Shown here: positions 45,251 to 56,400 of the stretch, in pieces | How the letters are laid out: every line of letters begins with the position of its first letter | Numbering within the stretch: position 1 is the stretch's first letter | Assembly (NCBI GenBank): GCA_019059635.1 | Contig: JAGVRJ010000009.1 | Span: forward strand, 1,087,001-1,151,000 | Length of the DNA stretch: 64,000 bases | Direction: 5' to 3' | From: Proales similis | Taxonomy: Eukaryota; Rotifera; Eurotatoria; Ploima; Proalidae | Notes under the pieces: model-generated | Told to the model about the DNA's origin: nothing | Database searches by the model: none | Seen by the model: only the letters and a program-made list of their open reading frames with translations | Made by a program: the position numbers and the translations under genes

Positions 45251-46340
45251 TCAGCCGCGGGTGGCGAATACGAGAAGGCAAACGAAACCGACAATAATCA
45301 AGGCGGACACCACAAGCAACACGATGATGAGAAGTCGTTTCTTGCTCATCTGCAGCTTGGAAAACTTTCGAAAAGTCAATCTTAAGTTGGAGTGAATTCT
45401 CGCCAGATAATCTGAACGGTGCTTACGATGAATTTTGTTCCTGGCCGAGCAATCTGCCGCTCGCTTTTGTTTATTTCGATCACCACCTGCTTGGAAGCTG
45501 GCTCGAATTTTTTCAGCTTGCTTGTAAAACCGTCCGAGTCGGCTTTGACGTTAAATCGAATTAGATTTGTGTCCAATTGCTCAATTTGATCCTGCAGTTG
45601 TTTCAGTCCGTTTGAACGTCTATTGATTAAAATTAAACGTTACAACTGGATGATGCTGCTGCTGTAGCGTCTTGGCGGGTTAGAATACTTTTTCAGAGAG
45701 TTGAACTCGTCCAAGTCGGTTATTGCCGCTGAATCGGACGCTTCCTCGTCGGTTACTTCTAAATTGGCGGCCGAGTCTTCATAGCCAAGGTTGACCACCT
45801 CTTGATCAGCTTGGAAATGTCAATAAATCAGACATAGGGCTCAGACAAGCAGTTTAAACAAGCTTACAGTTGTCTGGATAGAGCTCAAGTAGGAGGCGCA
45901 GTTTTTCCACCAACGACTCCAAATAGGCGATTGTAGACACCGTGAAGCTGAGCAGACGGCCAACTTTGTCGGCTTCCTGTGCACCTGTGCTCGCTTCGTT
46001 TAAAATCCTTTTTCCAATTATTCAGTCAGTGAGACGGAAGTGCAAAAAATGCCATTGAAAGACGTTACTTTTTGACAAATTCGACAAGCTTCTGATCACT
46101 GGCAAGAAGCTTGCTGCCGAACAGCTTCTTTTGCAGACGCTTGATTTTGTCGCGTAGAGTTTTACTGTCGCAGGAAGTGCCAATGAACGAGACCATAATC
46201 TGATATTTGTTCATATCGGTCCAAAATTTATGCAAAGACTTGGTGAACAATTGAAATGAATTGAGCGCAGAAAGAGAAAAGCACAACATCTAGATCACCT
46301 TGAACAAGGTCTCATCATTCTCAAACAATTCTGATGCCAT
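45251..46340 (-). CDS. R9AP/R7BP-like tail-anchored SNARE-like protein (254 aa)
   Basis: Six exons (46299-46340, 46069-46238, 45868-46007, 45689-45809, 45427-45619, 45251-45349) join with consistent phases to 254 residues. The fold order matches the R9AP/R7BP family of RGS7/9 anchors: an N-terminal syntaxin-like helical bundle (KYQIMVSFIGTSCDSKTLRDKIK, corresponding to R9AP's GGSADSQNLRQELQ block), a linker, a second helical segment around LKQLQDQIEQLD, then a C-terminal single membrane anchor (about 228-250) with no tail. These proteins tether RGS7-family/Gbeta5 complexes to membranes. GNB5 in this window (23403-24887) is that partner. Loss of the SNARE zero-layer argues against a true SNARE. 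The family call is by pattern only. Confidence 0.55.
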
Positions 46341-46891
46341 TTGTTCAACTCGAACGAACTGAACTCGTTTTACTTGAATCTAAATTCTGGCTCAAAATAG
46401 CGCCCCAATAATAAACGTTTGTCTGTTAAACACAATGTTTAGACTCTGCGGGTATGCAAGTCGCTCAAGGCGCCACCGCGAATGAGGCACGCAAGTCAAA
46501 TAGTGAAAGCGAGCCAACAACATCCAATTACATTGCTCAAATACGTCATTGTTAAAGCAGTTTGTAATTTTGAAAAACTAAATTCATTTGGCCAAAAAAG
46601 CAATTATTCAGGCAAAATCGATTTTTCATCTTTACTAACCGAATTCTAATTTACTTTCTCTTTTAGCCGCGTTTGTCTATGCCAGTCAGTCTGTTTAGGC
46701 GCTTGTGTGTGTGCGTGAGCGCGCTAAAGCTTTCAGCAATCGCTTCAGGTAGTTTAATTTAATTTCAAGGAAGTGGATAATAATCGACCAAGTCTGACAC
46801 AACAGAAGCAGGCAGATGCGTTTTGTGTGTGTGTGCGTTGGCTCTCTTTGACATGCGTCAATCGATCTAATCGTCTTTTCATCAATCCGAT

Positions 46892-46922
<31 letters not shown>

Positions 46923-47499
46923 GCCGAAGGTAAAAGCAATCAGCTTCATATCCGAACAGATTCCGCATAAAACCAACTGCAGAATTTCAGAACCACGAGA
47001 TTCAAGATGTTCTGTACTAGCCAAGCTGGATCAACTGTTTGATGAAGCCGATTTTGAAGAAGAATTAGTTTGGAACCTTGTTTCATCCGTCAAGTGATAA
47101 GAAAGTGAGAATTTAATCGAAACTGATTAAACGAACGCTTGATCAGCGCTTAAGGTGGCATGTTTCTAAACTGTTAAGAACTTCTTGCCGAAAATATCTG
47201 TCAAAATGCTTATTGCCACCCTTTCGAGCAAACGTGTTTAATTAGAAATGAACTAGTGGGCAGAGCTTTGCTGAGGCTAGATAAGCTGCTTGAGTCCTTT
47301 TTCCGTAGGGCGATTGAATAGTATTTTCAAAAGCCCTAAAATAAGTAGACGAGAGACAAATTCTGCGTCCATCCACTCTGAATTGCAAGCGAGAGCGATC
47401 GCATAATACACGGGACATGTGCGAAACGTTCAAAAAAAGTAGAAAATAAAAATTTAAAACTTAGGAGCCAGAAGATCCTAATTGTTGAAGCAAACAAAA
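46341..47499. other. Divergent region before UTP20, with CA repeat and possible small exon
   Basis: A (CA)n run lies at 46893-46922. A short plus-strand segment at about 47000-47095 is coding-like, reading LAKLDQLFDEADFEEELVWN then a stop, preceded by an acceptor-like TTTCAG at about 46989. I could not connect it to upstream exons. A minus-strand ORF at 47242-47433 is equally unsupported. I see no other feature. Confidence 0.35.
46893..46922. repeat. (CA)n microsatellite
   Basis: A CA dinucleotide run of about 30 bp upstream of UTP20. Confidence 0.9.
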
Positions 47500-50400
47500 A
47501 TGGTTCAGACCAAGTCGAGGCATCATAAAAGCGAGAACACGTTCCACGTAATCCGATTTGGATCAGAGTGCTCACCTCTCCGCAGTTCAATATTTCTCGA
47601 TTTTTTTCAAGTTCTTGACGCTCGCAGAGCGATTGTCCAACATCAAAATCGATGTCGTGCGCCGGATTAATCGAGCCCCCGACCAGACAGACGTGCGTTG
47701 CATGGCTCATTTTTCGCCCAATTCTTCTTTGAATAAGCTCATCTTCAATAGGACCAGATCGAGACCTTTTTTGGTCAGGCGCTAGAAAAATGGAATGACC
47801 TTAATCTATCGGCCAATTATTGTAGGCGAAAGCAGTCTGAGCACGAATTAGGCCATTTTTTTTTATTTAAACCTTTTCCGCTTCAAGATCAGTTCAGCTC
47901 GAGTGTTCGAAACAAGAGCCAGACTCTTGCTCAGCTCTTGTTCAACAAGGAGTTCATCGTAAAGCAACTGAACGAGTACATTCGCCGAGCAGATCCGCTC
48001 TCACTTCAGCCAATACTCGAGTAGGCGCTTTTTCAGCTCACTCGACAATCATTCACGTTTGGATCTATTTTTTTTGTTTCAAGTCTTACGGTGCAGATGG
48101 CTCGTGATTTGCTGAGCGATTTTTATCCCCACTTTCCGTCCTTGTTCGAATCACTCTGTCTTCTCCTCGATACTCAAGACACTGAGGTCATAGAATGGAG
48201 TTTTCAGACGCTCGCCTACTTGTTCAAGTTCCTGTGGCGGTACATGCTTCAAGAGCTGGACCAGGTCTACGAGTAAGACGATCATTGCAATCTCTGCCGG
48301 TGCGCTTGGTCTCGAGCTTGCTCTTGAATTCAGGCTCTACTCGCCTCTGTTCGGCGAAACGCGCAAACAACACATCAGGAACTTTGCAGCGGAGAGCTTC
48401 GCCTTCATAATGCGCAAAGTGGTCGACAAGAACGACTTGTTCAAGTTTCTTTTCACCCGACTCGAGCAACATCCCGAGGTAAATCAACTTCGATTAAATA
48501 CGCGATTGGCCAAATCAATTGGGGAGAAATTCGTTTTTAGGAAAAAGACGGCATTGCGCGTCTCATGTTCGAAATGTTCCGCGGCATCAAGCAGCAGTTC
48601 AACTCGTGCACGGGCGCCACGTTTCGCATTGCACTTGACTGGCTGAACGACGGCACCCGTGAGTGCATCGGCGCCTTGATCTCCTACATGGCCGAGTACA
48701 CAAAGCCAGAGCACTGCGAGCCTGTCTGGAACGCATTCTATGTAAATTGAGCCGCTTTTTTCTTAACAACACATGGCAGTCAAATCGACTGAAATTCTAA
48801 ATTTAGGATGCAATCCGTGTGCACGAGAACAACGCCACTAAACTCGCTCTTCTCACTGAAGCCATCACCCTGTTTCTAAAAAAACGGGCTTGCAAGCTGA
48901 TAACCAATTTGAACAAGCTGCTCGAGGTTGATTCTTTGCTCCATTTTCTCGTCGTTCGTTTTTCGACGTTTCTCTTAACAGATTGTGGTCTTGATCGGCG
49001 AGAAGGCCAAGTTTCTCCAAACCAACGACCCGAATGAGCATGTGGTAGAAAACTTCATGAAACTTGGCTCTTGTCTCATTCTGAGTCCGAACGTTGAAAT
49101 GAGCATCGAGAAGACCCATCTGATTCCGAGTAAGACAGTCGGTTATTTCAATGTATTTTTAAAGCGACTCTAACAACACGTCAATTAAGGCAAACTATTC
49201 CAGCCGGTCTTCAAGCTACACCAAGTCAGCTGGCTGGCTCGAGAGCTGTTCGAACACAATCTGTTCGATTCGGTTCGTAAATTATATTCTAAAGGCGAGC
49301 GCTTGCCTTGTTTCATTAAACTTCGCTGCACAGGTCATTCTTCCGCATTTGATTTGCTACTTCAGCTCGGCCGAGCATCAGGAGAATCAGAACGAGTTTA
49401 TGGGCATTCTAGGCCAATATCTGCTCAAACATAAGAACATCATTCAAGTGGATGACGTCAGACTGTTGGTACCACAAATTCGACTCAATCCGGAGCTTAA
49501 ATTGCGCCAAGCATTCATCAGTCGAAAGTCGCTGTCTAACGTTGAGCGGCAGTTTTCAGACTCGAAATTTCTCAATTCGAAATTTTACTCGGGCCTTGTG
49601 AACAGCACAAACGAGAAGCTCAACAGACTTAAGCAGGATGAGTACAAGTTTGAAGCGTCTGACTTTACGTGGCTCATTCAGACTCTCATCACTTCGCCAC
49701 TTGTCTTCAAACACGACTCGACCTTTCAAGCGTCTCTACGATGCTTGCTTGAATCTGCTGTTCGCCGGGTTCAATCAGCACTTGCCAGTAGACAAGTGGA
49801 TGAATCGAGCGTCGAGTTAAGCTTCGTTCTGTCCCTGATCGCTTGGTACAGCGTGGTCTCAGACCAAGCCGACAATTTAGAGCTATTTTCGCACTTGATT
49901 GCCTCGTTCAGTCGCCTTCTTCTCGATCTCAACAGTCTGCTTCAAGAGGAAAAGGACTCTGACTCTGAACGGTGCAATCCTTGCCTCTCAAAATGCCAAT
50001 CTCATTTCATGAGAGGTCTCAATCTGTCGTTGATCGGCGCGAATATCAACAAAATCGAAAGCGACTCGATCAAGTCGGCACTCTCGACTACATTTGTGCT
50101 GATGAAAACACAGCTGAACTCGCCTCTTCAAGAGGTAGACGCCATATTCGACTGTTCACCTTAGTTTAAACTAACGCTCATTAAAACTCAGAATCGTCTG
50201 AATGCGATTCAAATACTGAAAAGTAAGAAGCAGTTGGACACTGCGCACGTAGTTCCGGATGAGCGAGACTTGTACGAAATCTGCTTGAACGCGGAGAGCA
50301 CTCTGGCAACCGTGGAAGAGTACCGGCAAAAGCTCTATTACCTTCAGCTGTTGGATGCTGCCGGCTTGGGCAAATTTGACTTGACTCCAGACGAACAAGA

Positions 50401-53400
50401 TGTGAGTTCCCAACAGCGAGATCTCATTTCAAACTTATTCACGCCTGTTTGCAAACAGATTCCACTCCGTTTTCTGCTCGGTTGCTTGTATACAAACTTC
50501 AAGCTGCTCTGGGAGCCCATCGTCAACCTGATAGTTTCGTATGCAGCTCAAATGAAGACAAATGAATTTTGGTCGGTGTTTGGCGAGCATTTGGCTGACA
50601 CTTGCTTTCGAATAGGCAAGTCTGCTTGAATGGGAAATTTCATGTCCAAGCAACTAATTGAGATTCGATTTAGAGAAAAGATTCGCCCTTTTCTCGCCCG
50701 TCGAACACCAACCAGAGAGCGTTCTCGCCGATCTAAAGCAGCTTAGATTTGAAGCGAATGTCAACACTGACCACTTGAACAGCCGCTACTGGCTGTGCAA
50801 GGCCATGCAAGAATTCGCTTCGATATGCGAGTCGAAAACTCGAACACTGGTTCCTCAGTTTCTTCGCTTCATGGAGTAAGAGTTTGCGATTGCGTCTCGG
50901 TCCTCTTTCTCAAACTCGTCGTCTAGGCATGAATACTATTTGGTCGAGAATCGACTCTTGTCGACTGCGTACGAAGATTTAACTTGCGCCAGAAAGCATA
51001 AACGTAAGCGATTATTTTTTATTCAAACAGAATTGAGCGTTTCAAGCAGTGCGGAATTGAGAGAGTGTCAAGTGTGCGTCTGAGCGGCTTTCTGAGCTGA
51101 GCCCGAAGCAAAATGCGACATTGGTCGACCAGCGATCTTGGCCTCAACAGACCTTGATAGAGATACGCGTCGTCTAGTCTCTGCTTTATTTGCGGCCAAT
51201 TTTGACTGAGAGCGCCAGAGAGCCACGACCGGTTGAACAACTCATAGTCCGACCAGCTGATTCTGTATCCGGCGCGAATGATGAGCTCGATGAGTTGGAT
51301 GTATTGGCTGAACGGCGCCTCGGTCATGTCGATCGGCTTCTGGCTGCCGTTCATATGATTGAGTGTAATCTGGTAGAAGCGAAGCTTGCTTCTCGGTATG
51401 TTGAACAAGTAGTAGAACGGAGAGTAGAAATGTGCCGATCGAGTCGGGTACAGACTGTACTCGGCAATCAGACTGGCGTAGTGATTGTTGCTCACAATTC
51501 GGTTCACTGCGCAGCCGGCTTTGATCAGCTTGATCGCCATTTCGAACTTGTTCGGCTCTATGCTCTCGATCAGATTGTAGAAGGGCGTTTTGAGGCCATA
51601 GCAAGAGCAAGTGTCCAGCTGGCTTGTGTGCTCAATGATCGCGTCCATAATCTCCGGCCGATTGTGTCTGGTCACAATGTGCAGAACAGTCTCGTGGTCT
51701 TTGTTCACCGCTTCCACTTTGGCGCCGTATCTAATCAGCTCTCTGACAGTTTCTTCTGAACAGTTTGATACAGCCACGTGCAGTGGAGTGTCGCCGCGTA
51801 TGCCCACACAGTTCGGATCGGCGCCGTTGATTAGCAGAAAACGGATTATGTCGGCCTTGTTCTCGTAGCAGGCGACTGACAATGCACTATCGCCGTCCGC
51901 ATCCTGACTGTTTATGTTGGCATTGTAGACGAGAACAAGATCGCGAACTATGTCCAGATTGCCTCTGAACGAGGCGATGTAAAGCGGCGTCTCAGATCTC
52001 AGGTTGGTTGTATCCAATCGGGCTCCGTGCTCAACCAGGAGGCGAACAAGGTCCAAATGACGATAGTAGCATGCTCGCATTAAAGCTGTTGCGCCGTCGT
52101 TGAACTGAATGTTTGTGTCGGCTCCATTAACGAGCAGCAGATTTATGACGGCCAAATTGCCAAACTTGCTCGCACTCAGCAGAGCGCAGTTCATATTCGA
52201 GCTTACTTGGTTCACTAACGCTCCGTTCGAAATGAGCAATGAGCTCATTTGCAAGTCGAACGGGTGAATGAGTTCAGTCGCCAAAATCAGCGGCGTCTTT
52301 CTTCGGCCATTTTCATAATTCACGTTCGCATTCAACTCGATCAATGTCTTTGCCGTTTCCATCCAGCCCAAGTCGCATGCGATCGTTAGCGGGGTGTCTT
52401 CTTCATTTCCGTTTGTTTTGTCTTCGACGTCGAACGCGTTCGTCTCGATTAGCAGACGCACAATCTCAAAATTTCCGAGGCGAACAGCCAAATGCAGTGC
52501 GTTGTCGCGGCTGTTCAAATAGAGGCCGGACCAGTCAATGGGCTCAGTTGAATCGTTGTTTAATTTCTTAAGCTTTGGTCGCCGGCACTTGTTCGACTGG
52601 TCGCAACTTGATCTACAGCTTCTGTCCTCTCTGGCCGCCTTTGCGATTGCGGCACGACCTCTGACCAATGTGAGGCATTGTCTTGCGCATTTTGTTTGCA
52701 TCCTGCTCGCCGTAATGATCCTTTCGACTTCGCCTTTGCGATTATTTTCTATCGCGGTCAACAGGCGTCTTTTGATTCGTCTGAGAAATGCCTCGCGTTC
52801 GAGCACGTTTGTCCAGGCCACTCGGCAGCGTTTCGTCGGCTGTGTGATGAACGAACAGCTCTCGTGGAGATTTGCACGCTTTCGTTTCATCGTTGCTTTG
52901 ATCTACTCATGTGGCGCGAGCAATTAAAGAAAAAATTCAAAGCTCCATTTAAAAGAATCAAACACGCTTAAGCCGATCAAATGCATTGCTTGATTCTAAC
53001 GAGCGAGAAATTCGAACAAGTCGTCAAGAGAATGGCAGAGAGAGAGAGACAAAAAGAGATGCGAAGAATGAATCGGGCGAATAATGGGTCATTGTGAGCT
53101 CGTGTGTCACTGCGATAGAATGGGAAAATTCAATTTGGCCAGTGACCAGATTTAGATTGGACATTTTGGCGCCATTCATAATCGCTTTGATTTTAGATGG
53201 CAACGAGCGGTCCGGAGGCAACCACTATGCAAACAAAGTCCTTCTTAACAAGTAAAATAGAGTCAATGAAGCGCTTCTGTTCGTTTTGACCAATTTTTTC
53301 AATTTATTTCAGACACCTGTGCGCTTTTCTCGACATATTCGCCAAGTTCAGCTCGCCCAGCTCTTGGTACCAGGAAGCCACGCTGCATCGACTTTTCCTC

Positions 53401-56400
53401 AATGTAAATGATTGCCAACGATCGCCGCATGATGACTCTCTGTGGTAAAGTTCTTCTCAAAGCTGCTGTGCCATCATGAGGCATCCGTTCAAAAGTCGGC
53501 CTTGAACTGCTTGTTTGTCTACAAATATCCGTTCGTGGCGCCGTACAGGTGAGAAGAGCTTCATAAAGAGACACTCAAAGAGATTATCGAATCCAATCGA
53601 ACAGAGAGCATTTGGAGAAGATGCTGGAGGGAAAGCATTTCCGACACGAACTGATCGTGTTCAGTTTAGAAGAGAGTACGGGCTTTGTGCACTCGGAGCA
53701 TCGAGCGCGCCTATTGCCTTTGGTCATGCGGCTCTTGTACGGCAAGTTTCATTCGCATGAGACCACACACACGTCCAGACGTGACACCAAACTCAACAAG
53801 CGAATCATCATCATGCAGTTTCTCTCTTCCTGCAGTGAATCCGAGCTGAACTTCTTTTTCAATTTGATATTCGACTGTCTCAACACCTACATGCTTCCCA
53901 GTGATGTTTACAAGCCCAACGACGAGAGCCGCTTCGAGTACACCGAGATCGGCGAGAGCGCGCCAAGCCGCCAGGATCGTCTGATCGGCATTCAGCAGCG
54001 TCTATTTGCCTCGAACGCTTTCGATCCGAGACAGGCGATTCCGCTCAAGAAAATATTCGGCATCCTTCAAAGTTTGGACATCATTCTAAAGAAACTGTCC
54101 GGCCAAATAGAAGTATTCGCTCATCGCCTACTGACCATGCTGTGTCTGATTTACAAATACACTGGCGACTTGCTTGAGCAGAGCTCGGTGCCCATTGACT
54201 CGCAGCATCAGAACATGATAAAAGTCATTCGTCAGCAAGTGGCCATTCGATTCAAGCAATTCTTCGATTCGTTTGAGCATTTGAATTTCGCTCAAGCCGA
54301 GCATTTCCTCGTGTTCAGCACCTTTGTCTGGCCTCAAGCGACCAGGCTGCCAATCGATTGCCTCCAGAATGTGAACAATTTCCTTAAAATGCTACTCTCG
54401 TGGAGTGAAAAGCCAAAATATTATCCGCTGTTCGTTCTGACTGGATTGCACTTTACCGACTTGCACGGCATCAAAGATAACGACAGTTTTCAAGCGCTTG
54501 TCGATTCGTACAAAACTGTACCGCCTGTGCTTGACTTTCTATTCAAGCTGGCCGACTCGTCCAAACGATCCTCAGCGGTGCTCGACTTCATACTCGACAT
54601 AGTTCATAACTTGGTTTCATTTGCTGATCTCAAGCAAGACGACGAAGAGTCGGAGACTAAACTCGATCCGCTGCCGTTCGACATGACTTATCTGCGATCG
54701 GGCGCCCTTCAAATAAACGACAAAGAAGAAATCAATTTGGGAACGCTCATACTTCGTCCGTACGTCAGCTCTATAGTCACGCACATTGAGGGCAAGGTGA
54801 CCGCTTGCATGAGTCAGAAGGAGCTGCCAGCCAAGCCACTCAAAATACTCGCCAGGTAAGTTGAAGTGTTCAAGCGAGTATTCTCAACTCATTGATTGCT
54901 ACAGAGTGAGCTGCTTCGCGTCCAATTCAACCGAGCAATGCGAAAAGATCATTCAGCTGCTAATTCACTACTTGGCCAAAAATCGGCGCCAATCGGAAGA
55001 GAGCGAGCTCAACATTTTGACTTCAATAAACGCCCTTTTGCGCCGCGTGTCCACGCCGTCCAGCTTTATCTGGTAGGTGGCGTGCCCTGTTCTCACAGAG
55101 TCGTTTCACAATTCTTTTCAGTCCACTGAGCAAGTTGTTCGCGGTGCTAAGCAATCGACAATCTCGCACTGAATTGTGCAGTATCTATTCGACTATTGGC
55201 TCAGTAGAGCCGAGCTACGAACAAATGGCCCGGCAAATTCAAGACGTAATCATCTCTTTGTGCCCAGTTTGGTCTAATTGATGCCTTGACGATTTAATTT
55301 CTGCCGTGAAGCTTAACGCATGGGACACGAAGCGTTTGGAGGAGCCCGACTACATGAGGCGATTAGACGCCTTCAAGCAATTCAACGACACAGTGGACTC
55401 TTGGACTCAATTTGATATTCAACTCGCCTCTGTGCTGAGCTTCAACTGCGTCTTCTTCATGGCCAATATTCAAGATTTGGCTTTGAAAGAAACGTCCACA
55501 AACGCACTGCAACGACTCATGGTCAAGTCAAGTCAACTCTCGCTTAACAAACTAGAATCTTACTTTATCGAGTCGAGTCTCCTTCCCGAGATTAAGCGCG
55601 GCCTGAAAAACAAGACCGAGAGCGCCCGACACGAGTTCATCAGCGCTCTGATTGTCTTCATAAAATCGTTCAAGGAGAAATTTCCGGCCTACGCTGACCT
55701 CGGCTGTCTTTTCGACGAGGACGATATCGAAAAGGATTTCTACGAAAACATCAAACACATTCAAATGCATCGTAGAGCGCGCGCGCTCAAGCGATTGCAA
55801 AGGACCTGCACTGAGAGGAGAATCTCGTACAAAAACCTGCTTGGCTTCATGATGCCACTGGTGCGATCGTTTCTGGACAACGAGGCCTATCACAAATACG
55901 ATTATCTGATCGACGACGCTTGCCAGGCGTTGGGCGCCATCTGTCTCAATCTTCCCTGGGCGCGCTATCTGAAGGTTGCGCAGTTCTACCTGCGCGAACT
56001 GCCCAAAGCAGAGGGCAATCAAAAGCTGCTCATCAAAATATTGGTCAATGTGCTCGACGCTTTCCATTTCGATCTAAGTCGAGCGACCGTTAGCGACTAC
56101 TTCACAGTCAAGCAAGATCAAGCAGAGCCGGAGGCCGACCAAGGCGAGGACAATGAAGAAGCTGAACTTGATCAAGACGAGGCCGAACCGTCCTCGGCCG
56201 AGATAACCGAAGCGACGGCCAACAAAATTCACTCGACCATCAGCAAGAGCATTTTGCCCAGTCTCTTCAAATGCCTTACAAAACGATTCAAATCTGACGA
56301 GCAGCACAAAATCAACAAGAAAGAGGACTACGAAGAGCAAGTTCTGCGAGTGCCCATTGCGTTCGCCATTCTTAAGCTGTTGAAAAATCTGCCCACAAAA

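Noticed and set aside
45251-46340. A genuine syntaxin/SNARE
   Set aside because: The tail-anchor and helical bundle fit, but I found no SNARE motif with a central Gln or Arg layer. The R9AP/R7BP pattern fits better.
51190-51759. Plus-strand ORF of 189 codons inside the UTP20 intron
   Set aside because: Antisense shadow of the ankyrin/SOCS gene; the UTP20 frame does not use it.
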